A DNA stretch of 64,000 bases. Origin: Gliomastix tumulicola. Taxonomy: Eukaryota > Ascomycota > Sordariomycetes > Hypocreales > Bionectriaceae. Below the pieces are notes generated by a model. It was given only the letters and a program-made list of their open reading frames with translations, made no database searches and had not been told where the DNA came from. The translations under genes were made by a program, and so were the position numbers. The DNA lies in assembly GCA_001599755.1 (NCBI GenBank), contig BCHX01000006.1, positions 1,785,336 through 1,849,335 on the forward strand, read 5' to 3'. Shown here in pieces: positions 52,119 to 63,600 of this stretch. The number at the start of each line of letters is the position of its first letter. Positions within the stretch are counted from its first letter, which is position 1.

Positions 52119-53606
52119 ATGGCTGCCCTCCCAAAGGACTTCATCTGGGGCTTTGCCACCGCCTCGTCCGTCTCCGCCCCTTTATAAGTCTCTTCGAGCT
52201 TCTACTAACTCGAACACAGCTACCAAATCGAAGGATCTGTCGACAAGGACGGCCGCGGTCCCAGTGTCTGGGATACATTCACCAAGAAGGAAGGCAAGAT
52301 CGCCGACGGCAGCTCCGGTGAGGTCGCCTGCGACTCTTACAACCGTACCGAAGAAGACATCGCCCTCCTCAAGGAGCTCGGCTCCCAGGCCTACCGCTTC
52401 TCCCTGTCCTGGACACGCATCATCCCCCTCGGTGGCCGCAACGACCCCATCAACCAAGCCGGCATTGACCACTACTCAAAGTTCGTGGATGGCCTGGTCG
52501 CTGCTGGCATTGTGCCCTTCATCACGCTGTCGCACTGGGACGTGCCTGATGAGCTCGACAAGCGTTATGGCGGTCTCCTGAACCGCGAGGAGTTCCCCCT
52601 TGACTTCGAGAACTTTGCCCGCGTGTGCTTCAAGGCCTTCCCCCAGTGCAAGAACTGGATCACCTTCAACGAGCCTTGGTGCTCCTCCATTCTCGGCTAC
52701 AGTGTCGGCCAGTTCGCCCCCGGCCGCACCTCCGACCGCAAGAAGAACCCAGAAGGTGACAGCTCCACAGAGCCCTGGATCGTCGGGCACAATCTGCTCA
52801 TCGCCCACGGCCGCGCCGTCAAGGCGTACCGCGACGACTTCAAGGAGGCCAACGGTGGCGAGATCGCCATCGTGCTCAACGGCGATGCTACCTTCCCCTG
52901 GGACCCTCGTGACCCCAAGGACGTTGAGGCTGCCAACCGCAAGATCGAGTTCGCCATCGCCTGGTTCGGTGACCCGATCTACCACGGTGACTACCCCGCC
53001 TCGATGAAGAAGCAGCTCGGCGACCGCCTGCCCACCTTCACCGACGAGGAGCGTGCTCTTGTCCTCGGCTCGAACGACTTCTACGGCATGAACCACTACA
53101 CGGCCGACTACGTCAAGCACAAGGAGGGAGAGCCCGACATCAACGACTTCAAGGGCCACCTCGAGTGCACCTTCTGGAACTACCGGGGTGACTGCATCGG
53201 CGAGGAGACCCAGTCTCCCTGGCTGCGCCCCTGCGCCCCGGGCTTCCGCGACCTGCTCGTCTGGCTGAGCAAGCGATACAACTACCCCAAGATGTACGTC
53301 ACCGAGAGCGGCACCAGCATCAAGGGCGAGAACGACCTGCCGCTCGAGAAGATCCTCGACGACGACGTCCGCTACCGCTACTACGACGACTACGTCAAGG
53401 CCATGGCCACCGCCTCGGCTCTCGACGGCGTCAACGTCCACGGCTACTTTGCCTGGTCGCTCATGGACAACTTCGAGTGGGCCGAGGGCTACGAGACGCG
53501 CTTCGGTGTGTGCTACGTTGACTACGAGAACGGTCAGAAGCGGTACCCCAAGAAGAGTGCCCGGCATCTCAAGCCTCTGTTTGAGAGCCTGGTCCGGAAA
53601 GACTAG
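52119..53606 (+). CDS. intracellular GH1 beta-glucosidase
   Basis: Hydrolyses cellobiose and other beta-glucosides (glycoside hydrolase family 1). The exons are 52119-52165 and 52220-53606, with a 54-nt intron (donor GTCCGT, branch CTACTAACT); product 477 aa, typical for fungal GH1. The start reads LPKDFIWGFATASYQIEGS, with no signal peptide, so the enzyme should stay in the cytosol. The acid/base Glu lies in TFNEPW (about residue 166) and the nucleophile Glu in YVTESGTS (about 377); NHYTADYV and the late WSLMDNFEWAEGY are family motifs. The donor is weaker than others in the window, but phase and residues demand it. Convergent with the transporter gene. Confidence 0.94.
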
Positions 53607-53843
53607 ACAAAAAAAAAGACTAGACCCAAGCGCGCCGACGTCGTGACAAGAAGAGACAAGAAGCTTATCGAGGGATGGATGGATACCCGTGAGGAAGAGA
53701 ATTCAGAACGCAGATACAAGGGATGACTTTGATAGATAGCTTCAAGATATATAGGTAGATTCAAATGGGTCATGTCCGTATCCTGGTCGTGCCGATGTTG
53801 TGAGGTTGCTACGCCGTGTTCCGTTTCTCTGTTGGTTGTTCCA

Positions 53844-55131
53844 TCATTGCTCAGACTTGTTGACGTGGGTATGTGTCTCAGTGCCGCCGCCGTGATTCTG
53901 GTCATCGTTCCGTTCGGTATCGCTGCCACTGTGGCCCGCCGCCTGCCGTCGGTCGTCTCTCGCTCTATCAAAGTGTTCCAGCTGCAAGCCAGTCTGGCTC
54001 TCGCCCTCCTCCTCCTCCTCTATGGCCTCCGTACCAGATGAAGGCTCGCCATCCCGATCCATCAGAGCTTCGCCGTCGGACTCGGAACCTTTTTTAAGGT
54101 ACCATCTGAAGAAATAAACCAGCAACTGCGCAAGAAAGATCTACCGATCATGTCAGTCATCCATCATCCAGTCACCATTGAGTGAAGACAAACATACCTG
54201 CTCAATGGTATACAGCAACACCGGAATCTGGATATACGCCCGCGTCAGGTTATCCGCATCCCGCCACATGGCCGTCACGAGCGGGATACCCAGACTCGTC
54301 GTCTTGGCCGCGCCGCAGAAGCACACGGCGACGGTCTGCTCACGCGCCATCCGCCGCACGGACAGGACGCGACGCAGCCAGCGCGGGAGGTGGCGCTCGG
54401 CGAAGGGCGAATCGGCGAGGCGCGGGTTGACGAGGGCGGCAAGACGGGCCGGCGGACGGGCGATGTAGAAGCAGAGGAGGGTGAAGACGAGGTAGAGGGA
54501 TATGTTCATGAAGACGCAGAAGATGACGGAGGGCGTGGAGAGCTCGTAGATGGCGCCAGTTTCGAAGGCGCCGGAGAAGGTCGTCCTGGCGTCGTTCGTT
54601 TCAGTATAACAGCCAGCAAATATGACGGGGTTCGTTCGTTCGGGTGCTTACCAGACGAGCAGGATGAGGCAGAGACCAGCCAGCTTGTTCAGCCACAGCA
54701 CCCTCAACATCTTGACCGTCCTCTCCTCCCAGAACCCGCGGACGACCTGCCCAACGACAAGAGGCAGCACCACGCTCAGTCCGAGCTGCTGCGCCACGCG
54801 CCCGTACATGCCGCCCAGGCTCGCGGGGCTCGCGGGCCGCCAGTCGTCAAAGGCGGCGTCGGACGGCATGAAGGCGTAGATGAGCAGCGGGGACAGGAAG
54901 GCCCCGATGACGTTGCCGTAGAGCACGGAGACCACGGCCGCCGCGTCGTCGCCGCCGGCCGAGCGCGTCATGACGACGTTGGAGGCGATGGTCGTGGGCA
55001 GGCAGGACGTCGCGAGCATGCCGATGATGACGGGGACCGAGGGCGTGCCGCTGTCAAGGGCACCGGCGGCGAGGGAGATGTGCAGGATGACTTTGTTCTT
55101 TCGTCAGCGGAACGAGTAGGACATGAAAGAC

Positions 55132-55170
<39 letters not shown>

Positions 55171-55628
55171 GTGGGCGTACTGAGCATGACGGCTGGGAAG
55201 AGCAGGAAGCTGATGCCCTGGACGACGACGTGCAGCCGCCACTTGGTCATGTTGCCCCTGAGCTTCCGCGGCGGCAGCGACAGGCCACTGACGAGGAAGA
55301 TGAAGGCAACCGCCCCATAGACGATGCTGTATTCAGACTTGATGATTCCTCCATGAGCGGCAACAGCTATTTTACAGTTCCATCGTCAACCGCGAATCCC
55401 TTGAAGCCCCCAATCGGATAACCGCCGAGGGGGGCACTTACACGGGAAGAAATGGGCCAGCAGACAGGACAGCGAGAAGCCCAGAATCAGCCACTGGCCC
55501 GCGACAAAGCTGCCCACCTTCTTCACTCTCCGACGCGTAACGACCATCATCTCCTTCCTCCTCTTCCCCTTCCTCTCCGCCACGCTGGCATCCTGACGGA
55601 CGCCGTTCTGCTCCTCGGCCGGACCCAT
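53844..55628 (-). CDS. RCH1: SLC10A7/Rch1-like membrane transporter
   Basis: Bile acid:sodium symporter fold; yeast-type Rch1 and human SLC10A7 limit plasma-membrane calcium entry. Five exons: 55442-55628, 55181-55366, 54652-55090, 54198-54585 and 53844-54140; introns 75, 90, 66 and 57 nt; product 498 aa. About ten hydrophobic segments are seen, beginning at WLILGFSLSCLLAHFFP. Family stretches include HGGIIKSEYSIVYGAVAF, SCLPTTIASNVVMTRSAGG (the crossover helix with Ser/Thr-rich turn) and CGAAKTTSLGIPLV. The cytoplasmic tail after FFRWYLKKGSE is acidic with a Glu run and a His-rich end. Intron 2 carries a (GA)16 repeat. Assignment to the family is firm; calcium role is inferred from homologues. 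Confidence 0.9.
55136..55167. repeat. (GA)16 microsatellite inside intron 2 of the transporter gene
   Basis: Thirty-two bases of GA on the plus strand, read as CT in the transcript, sitting within the 90-nt intron 55091-55180. Confidence 0.9.
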
Positions 55629-56365
55629 GACGGCTATACGTAAGCCCGAAGGTGAAAGATGCGAGAGAGAGAGAGAGAGCGCAAGTTCGGGTTCAAGGAT
55701 ACTGTCTCGGGACCTCCCGTGGTATCCAAGCAACGGTAATCATATCTCTCTCTCAAGAGTCTGTATCGGGTCTCAAGAGAGCTTCGTAAGAGATGAAAGA
55801 ATGAAAGAGCGAAGAAAAGATCCCGGACCATGATGTGGTTTCTCCCATGTGAGTGGAGCCTCGGCCGGCAGGATCAACAGTCAAGAACTCGGCGGTTTTG
55901 GCGAGAAACGAAAGACGCACGGCCATTCACCGGCTTATTGCCGTCCCGATGTCGGTTCATCTTCAACGCAAAAAAACAAGGTGGTGTTGGATTCTTTCTT
56001 CTCGCCGGGTATCTATGGTCCTCTGCCCATTGAAGCGATGTCTCCCATTCCAACGCCACGTCCCATCTCAACCCCAGTTCCGTCAAGAGTACAACCAGCT
56101 ATTGCAAGCAAAGGGAGCGAAGAATAAGTATTATATCAGAACAAGAGAAACCAGAGAAAGGAAAAGGGGGCATGCCATCCGTCAATATCAAAAAAGAAAG
56201 AAAGAGAAAGACAAAAACTCCGCTCAAGTGACTGATGATCAGCCAATACTCCCACAAGCAAAATTAGTATAAAATGTTGGAGGCGCCGTTTTCACATGTC
56301 GGCACTGTGTTACATATTCCAAGACGGAGAGCAGATATACCAGCTAAATATGGCAATCAAACGTC
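55629..56365. other. intergenic, transporter promoter / ERF4-like 3' end
   Basis: About 740 bp between two minus-strand genes. No supported gene. Confidence 0.5.
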
Positions 56366-58187
56366 CTAGGCCGTGAGCGCTACAGGAGCAGGTTCCAGAG
56401 GCAATGCGGCTGCAGAGTCACCGGCCCCCGTCGTACTGGGAGCCGCCGCGATTTCGGGGTCCGAGATTTGGATGTCCAACTGCATTTCTTGTCAGTATTG
56501 AGCAACACCTCATCCAGCTGGTCCTCGTCACATACCGTCATGTAACCCGTGCGACGGAGCGAGATCAGCTTCGGCGGGATACTCGAATCTTCCGAATTGG
56601 CGCTCTTCGTCTCCATCTCCTTGTTCCAGTTCTCGATCCACGTTTCCAGGCTGTTCAGGCGAGACTTGACCGCCGTGAGCCCTAAGTCGTCCCATAGCCA
56701 CCCGGTGGCAACGCCGAGGATCGCGTCTAGCACGTTCCGGAGCCCGTACGGGTTGAACACGGCAATCAGTTCCGAGTTCACTTTCGAGACGATTTTTCGG
56801 AACTCTTGCTCTGTAAGGCCGGCCGGGTCCAGGATCTCAGGGTAGAGGTTGGAGAAGGTCGGCGCCAGGTCTCCCTGTACCATCCAGTCGCGCTGTATCC
56901 GGATGATTCTCGTCGAGGTGTGCTCCGGCGACTCGACGGGGACGTGAGGGTTCATGTGTGGGAAACACGGATGCTGAGGCCCCCACTCCTCCTCATTCGG
57001 GTCGACGTCCTCTCCCATGATGGACGAGTTTGACGAGGACAAGGCCGAGCCGATGCCGTCGCCCGCCGAGGCAGTCGAGAACCTTGGATCCATCACATCG
57101 GGTCCCCGCTCGAGGTCTGTAGAGCCGTGCACAGGCGCCGCACTCCCGGCTGCCTCCTGAGCTTGTGACGCCATCAGAGCAGTTGGCTTTGCTTTTCCTT
57201 CCAATCGCAAGGTCGTCAGTGCGATCTCGTCCCGGCGCGAGCGACGCCCACTGCCAGTGCTCTCTTCGGTCGGTGTAGGGGTTGGTCCCTGAGACCGCTT
57301 GCCGTCGTGGGAGGCTCTCACGGAGGCCGGCAGGCTCACACGGCGATCGTTGCTCGCTCTCTTGGCTGCGTGGAGGCTGGTCCTGTTTGGCGTGTCGGAG
57401 AGCTTCGTCTGCTGTAGCTGAGGGAGCGTAAGGAGCGGATAGTCGATGCTTCCGGTCGCGACGGGGTCAGCTGCGTCGGCGGCACTGCTGAGCGCAGGGT
57501 GGTTCAAGGGCACCGATGGTGGCGGGGGTGTTGACGGGCGTCTCCGGTTCTGTTTCCCTCGACGATTCTGTCTCTTCGACTGCGGAGAGGTCTCGATGCG
57601 AGGGGTCGAGTTGGTCGGGTTCCAGAGGCGGGAGACTGGCTGGCTGGGGACGCGAGCCGGCGAAGTTCCTCCTACGAGGTTTCGAAAGGGAGATCGCTGT
57701 TTTTTATTCGACGGGGGCTGGCCAGTGTTGGTCGCAGGATTGGTGGCGGGCGGGCTGGCCTTACTACTCGGCGATCCGAGAGACGTCACCGCGTCGAAAG
57801 AAGGCTGGCTTGGAGGAGCAGCGTCCAGGCCGAGGCCGATGGGGATGGTCAGGGCGGATTGGTGGGTGGTCGAGGGTGAAGGCTCCTGGTGCGCGTGGGA
57901 AGCCGTGGGGATTGTTCTGGCACGGGCGCCGGGATGACGACCGCGCGGCTGGAGTTGACTCGGAAGGGTTTTGTCGTCGGGGAGGAAACAACCGCCCGTG
58001 TCGATCCGGCGCGGGAGTTCTTGCTGATTCGCGGCGAGGAGTCGTCGGCGGGCAGTGACGATGGCAGAGGCCGAGACAGAGCCTTTGGCGTTGGCGCTGG
58101 TGCTGATTTTGGCGTCTCTCTGGTGGTCCAACTGCCGGCGCTGCAAATCAGGGGAGGCCAGTGAGGAGTGGGTCTGTTGTCACTCAT
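56366..58187 (-). CDS. ERF4: ERF4-like palmitoyltransferase subunit, frame unresolved at 5' end
   Basis: Likely partner of the DHHC enzyme Erf2 in Ras palmitoylation (Golgin A7/ERF4 family). The C-terminal two-thirds is clear: one long exon, 56536 upwards, and a last exon 56366-56479 after a 56-nt intron with a TACTGAC branch site. The ERF4 domain has TRIIRIQRDWMVQGD, LTEQEFRKIVSKVNSEL and a hydrophobic VLDAILGVATGWLWDDLGL segment that may dip into the membrane. A Ser/Pro-rich region precedes it. The best start is ATG at 58187 (MSDNRPTPHWPPLI), but its frame stops near 57850, while the long exon is in another frame with no ATG for about 1 kb. An intron of length 3n+2, or an indel, is needed; no candidate intron has a good branch site. 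Confidence 0.75.
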
Positions 58188-59180
58188 CCTCCATCCACAG
58201 AACGGTTACGTTGATCGCAAACGTTCTTTAGAGGGTCATTGTCATGGTCAGAGCATTCGTCTCAGTTGGGTCCGAGACGTGCGGCTTCGTAGATTATAAG
58301 CTTATTGCCTGTCTGCTCGACTAGAAGCGATGATGCGCCGTCATTTCGGCCAAGAAAGGATCCCGAGCTGTTAGCATTAGCCTGGATATTACCCAGTCGT
58401 CATTAAAAGATGCCCAGATGCAGACAGGGCTCTCGCTGTCGCCGCCTGGAAATTGAGCCTCCCCGGTCTGGATGTCGGCGGAGGAGTGATGTCAATAGTA
58501 GCAGGCGTTATAGTGTGGCGAGCGCGCATAATGATTTTAATGAAAGAGATGGGTAGTCTATCACAATGGTCCTGTAAGCATGTAGGCTGAGTCGTGTTGC
58601 AGTCCGAGTCCGTGATGGCCATTGCAGTTCCCTACCCTACAGCTTCAGTCCCAATGTACGGGCGACTCTGTCCTTTATTTTATTTTATTTCACAGCGCGG
58701 TGTAGGTACTTTAAGCATTGGTGCGCGGTGTATTTCAGTGCCCGAGTTTCGTCGTGAGACCGTGGCTGACCTCCGCATTCCAGTGCCAACTATTGCCCTG
58801 GCGTGATGGCAGACACGTACAATACTGGTGGGAGGAATTCACCCACTCTCCAGGTACCTGGTCGGCGCTGGCGGATCCTGAAGTTCCAGCTGCAGCAGCG
58901 CTGCTGCCCGGATTTTACAATTCTCCAGCTCCCAACCAGCTCAGAAGATCAGTGGGGATCCCGTCGCCCACTTGCCCAAGACAGGCATTCGCCAGCTCCT
59001 TCACCCTCGAGCGTGACGTCCATCCGATCGAGGGCTCAGCTGAGCTGAGATGGAGGGCAGGCCAATTCCGATTCACACCCTCTTCTCCAACTTGCTGTCC
59101 CCCCAGCACCTATTCCATGTCTACCGCGCCCTCAGTCTGGCTAGAGCATATGAATTCTTCACCACAGCACCACGGCCGCC
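58188..59180. other. divergent region, ERF4-like gene / coiled-coil membrane protein
   Basis: About 1 kb between divergent starts; no supported gene. A short TTTTA repeat lies near 58675-58690. Confidence 0.5.
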
Positions 59181-60675
59181 ATGTCTGATGACGCGCCCTC
59201 CAAGCCGTCCAAGGCTACCAGCTCTGGTGTCAGTACCGCCACTACCACGGCTCCGGCGCCTCCTGGCCATGGTCTACGACGCTCATTCACCGTCGACGAA
59301 ACCCGGCGGCGATCTCCGCTTGGTCACATCTCATCGGAGCATTCTTCATTCCATGAAGCCCCCAGGCGCAGGAGCTCCAATTTCACCGACTACAGCCTGG
59401 GGGACGCACGCGACCTGCTGAACCCCAAGATCCCGGAGGGCGGGGACGTATCGCCACCCGACACGTCGACCCTGGGACTCGCTGCGCTCACTTGCGCCCT
59501 CCTGCCTCCTGTTGCCGGCATTTTCTTCAAGAATGGAAGTGCCTTGGCCACGGACCTGTTGCTGCTGGGCGTAGCTGGTATCTTCCTTCATTGGTCTGTG
59601 ACACAGCCATGGTAAGAATTGCAACTACTTGCTTCTTGATTGTAGCCGAAGCTGACAGCTCGACCACAGGGACTGGTATCACTCGGCTCAGGAGGTCCGG
59701 GTGCAATACGAGGCCAGCGCTGAAAATGCCGTGGCCGACGACAGTGATCTAGAATCGCATGACGGGCATAGTCCCCCGCGCCCCTCTCTCGACGATGTCC
59801 CAGAGGAGGACTCTCCCAAGCCGGCGCCGACAAACGGCATTAAGACTGTGAACATGAACGCCCGGCAAAAGTCCGCCCTGAATGAGCTGTATAGATATGA
59901 AATTTTCGCTTTGCTGGCGTGCTTCGTGCTCCCTCTGCTGAGCGCCTACCTCCTACACACTATTCGGTCGCAGTTGAGTCGACCATCGGAGGGCCTCGTG
60001 TCGGACTACAACTTGACCATTTTTTCCATGGTCTCCGAACTGCGAGTGTTCTCCCATCTCTTCAAGCTCCTGCAATCCCGGACATTGCATCTCCAACGGA
60101 TTGTCCACGCGAACCCCTTCGAGTCAGCCTCAGGCACGGAGAATGGGCAGATTAAAGAGGTGCTGGAAAGACTCGATCAACTCGAGAGCCATCGCACCAC
60201 AGAGCAGGCACCAGCAGAAAAGGAACAGACAGACGCTGCGTCCTTGATGAAGCACAGTGCTGCCATCGTTCGGGACGTCCGAAGTGGCTTGCAACCAGAG
60301 CTTGACGCCCTCAACCGAGCAGTGAGGCGCTACGAGAAGAAGACTGGCGTACTCCAGGCCCAGACCGAGTCCCGCCTGGCCGCGCTCGAAGCCAGATTAA
60401 ATGATGCAATTGCGCTGGCCGCTGCGGCAGCCAAGAATAGTGCCTCGCACAAGAATGTCGTCAGCTGGGCACTGGAACACGCTCTTGCCATTATCTTGTT
60501 CCCTTTCAACGCTCTCCTGCAGGTCCTCCTGTTCCCGCTTACGACTCCCCTGCGCTTCGTGAACCGCAAACCCGCCGTCCCTCCTCCTACGAAATCAAAG
60601 GCGGGCAAGACCGGAAAAGCACCTCAAATGCGGTACGGGGTGGATCGATTATCGAGCCGGGTATCGAAACGATGA
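59181..60675 (+). CDS. fungal coiled-coil membrane protein, unknown function
   Basis: I know this only as a fungal conserved type and assign no function. The exons are 59181-59611 and 59670-60675, with a 58-nt intron (branch GCTGAC); product 478 aa. The N-terminal about 90 residues are Ser/Arg/Pro-rich and polar. Two close hydrophobic segments follow (LAALTCALLPPVAGIFF and ATDLLLLGVAGIFLHW), then an acidic linker, a third segment (FALLACFVLPLLSAYLLH), and a long region with coiled-coil character (VLERLDQLES through LAALEARLNDAIALAAAAA). A final hydrophobic hairpin (ALAIILFPFNALLQVLLFPL) precedes a basic tail. The topology suggests an ER or nuclear membrane protein; this is inference. Confidence 0.85.
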
Positions 60676-63600
60676 GGTGTTCTGGCTACCTACGCTCCTT
60701 CCAACGACCGCAGTCGGCTGTAGTGCGACTGACTGCTCATCATTCAATACAAAATACAAGTTTTGGGCTATGATGCCTGTCCATGACCCTCGTGTTGCGA
60801 ACCTGAGCTCGTACCAGCCAGTGCTAGAACCCAATCTTACAAAAGATGATTATTATATCTGGTGCTGTTCCACAGACCTGGCTCGCTGGACCATCCGAGA
60901 GAATACGGAGTAACGCCGACGAACGGTGTCGCAAAGATAGCCCCGTCTCAGTTCAAGTCCACGCACAATGGTAGTGAAACTAGCTCTATTTCATGATGCT
61001 GCCCAAATCAGAGGACTTGCACACTCTTTTGCGCCGGATCCGTGAGCTGGCAACGCCGAGATGTACATATTTGTGTTACAGCCAACGATGTGCCGGGACG
61101 TGGCTGCGTGATCGGGGATTCCGAATGGTAGGAAGAGACAATGGGATGCTATGGGAAAGCGGCACGTCTAGGTTGTATGACCTAACCTCGATGATTTGCT
61201 TCCTGTCTTTCCCGCCCTGCACGACCTGCATCGGGCACGAGATCCTCTCTCACTCCCCGTTGTATTTGTGCGTGAGACATGAACACGAGCCCGCTGGTTT
61301 CCCCGAAAACCAAAAAAAATAAAAAATAGTTGGCCACAATGGACGAGCCCAGAACTAGGCAGTGAGACCTGGAGTGATACATGGTATTATAATATGCTCC
61401 GTATTGTGCGAACAGGAGCAGCGCGTACGAGGGGCATGGAACGACGCACAAGATATCGTGTGTTTTCTACTGTGGTGGTAGCATTGTCACTGTCGCGCAA
61501 GAATATGCCCCGATGGATGCTACGATGCGCAATCACCGAAGTCCGAGTATTGTCCCGCGCACGATGGTGATGCTCTGAGGTCACAAAGGGTACCATCGAG
61601 TCGGACAGTACTTAGCTGCTACTAGGCAAGGCAGACTCTGGGCATCTTGCACTCCGCAGCTGGGGGGGGGGGGGGGGNNGGNNGNGGNGNGGCAAGCCGA
61701 CTTCCTCGGAAGTAGGAAGAAGACCTAAAGGCGCCGGATGCGCTAACAGGCTCCTGCTAGTCGATCATCCTCAGCTCAGCTGAGAGCGCCAGAATTTGTT
61801 AGGCAAGCCGTAAAGTAAAGGCCCTCATCGGCCTGGCGTTAGCAGGAAATTGGCGAGGTGATCACATGCGGCCTGTGACGCGTGATAACGCGTTCTTTAA
61901 GTGCTGGGTGGGGGCTTTAATCTTAACTTGCAGCGCGACGGGCTTTCTGTGGCTGCATCTGAGCGGCGAAGCGGTTCTAGCTCTCTTTTCTTTTTCTCAT
62001 GCTGACTGCCCCTCCTTTTCCCTTTGAGACAAGACAGGAGGGCCATTGGCAAGTCTTTGTTGGGAAAAAGGGTCTGCCAGCAAAGGGGGGGCGGCGGCCA
62101 ACCGGTGAGGCCTTTGGGATGCGCTGGCCATGCAGACACCATGCAGGTCTCGGTGATGAGCTGGCTGGCTGTGTTTGGCTGGACCAACTTCGAGACCTGG
62201 CGAGGGGACCGTCTGGGACCTGTTTTGCCTCGCACTGGATACTTACCGCCGATCCCCCGACGCGGAGAGTCGTGAGCATCGGTGCGGATCGTGATGCTCG
62301 CCTTTCGCTGCTGCTGTCCTTCTGGCTGTTCCCCTCGCAACAACCTCAACAGCTAACACCAAGCACTTCACACTCCCCTTTGGAGAGGGTCGGCGGGTGG
62401 CCCACCATCGGAAGGGTGGAGAGCGAGGTTCAGGGGTTTAGCCCATCGCCAAGAGTCTGTCAGGATTTTTTGCTCGATCGGTAATTTCAGGCTACCTGAG
62501 CAGGTACCTTGACTGGGTAAGGGAAGCGAGTTTGGCGACCGTCGCGGCGTCGCCCAGTCCATGAAATGGGAGGGGGACCGTGGGTGCATTGGGGCTAGGT
62601 AAGTATGTCTCACAGCCATTGACCTCGTTCGTGAGAGGCAATGGCCAATGGGCTGCTGTTGGTGGCAGGAGAATTTGAATGCGACAATGAGGGCTGAGCG
62701 AGACAAGGAACTTAGGAAGGTACTACTCGAGGGGCTACTGCCAGACCCCTGTCAATGTAATCTTGGACGGAAGCCGCGATGGGCGCCGAGAGTGGGCTGT
62801 TAGCTTCCCAGCTTGTGTGCAGTCCAACCACAGCCCTCCTTTCTCTTTTGTCTCCGAGCCAGCAGACGCCCTCTCCTCTGGTGGTCTGTTCGCTTCGATC
62901 AATCGAGCCTCGCGACTCGTGACAACGAATCAGACTCCCCAGGTCCACTCGGTACCGCTCCTAGCAGACGATATTCTCCTTTGGACACGCGCCTGCTACC
63001 TCAGGGGGGTTCGTCTCCTGCGCTGATACGACGCCCTCCCCCGGCACTGCCTTGACCGGGTGCCGGGGTCTCATGCACAGTCGAGGCCTGGTGTGCCTCC
63101 CACTCGACGGCCAGTTGCCGCATCGACATTCTTTCGTGCTGTAGGCCTGCAGGCGGCCAAGCGACGGCGGCGGCCAACCGTCATGCCACGCCCCCCCATG
63201 AACCTTGCATTATGTATCACAATATGTACGATATGTAAGGGTACATACTGTACGGGGCACCACACAGGTGATAACTCGTGCATAGACGTACAACGCACGC
63301 CTCTCTAGGTCGATACATGAGGTAGGTGGCATGCCAATGGCATCATGGAAGACCAGGGGGGAGACATTTTAGCGCGGGCTGCTTCGAAGTGGCCTGTCTT
63401 GCCTTACATCAACGTGGACTCGCTGGTTGGATTTCCAAGACACCGTCTTACCGTCCAGTTCGTTCGCTCGTGTCCTTCGGTTGTCTTGTTGCTGGGCCAC
63501 CATGGTAGATCATGACTGAGCGACAGACTTGAGTCCGTGAGAAGCACAACTGCGCAGCAGCTCACTCGCTCGAACCTGTTCTTCTCAACCAACAACATCA

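Noticed and set aside
52476..53567. 363-codon minus-strand frame across the beta-glucosidase
   Set aside because: Antisense shadow caused by strong GC bias at third positions; no family features.
54390..55421. 343-codon plus-strand frame across the transporter gene
   Set aside because: Gly/Arg/Asp-rich shadow that runs through three introns of the real gene.
61999..62484. 161-codon plus-strand frame in the right-end gap
   Set aside because: No motif, no splice support, irregular composition; treated as chance.
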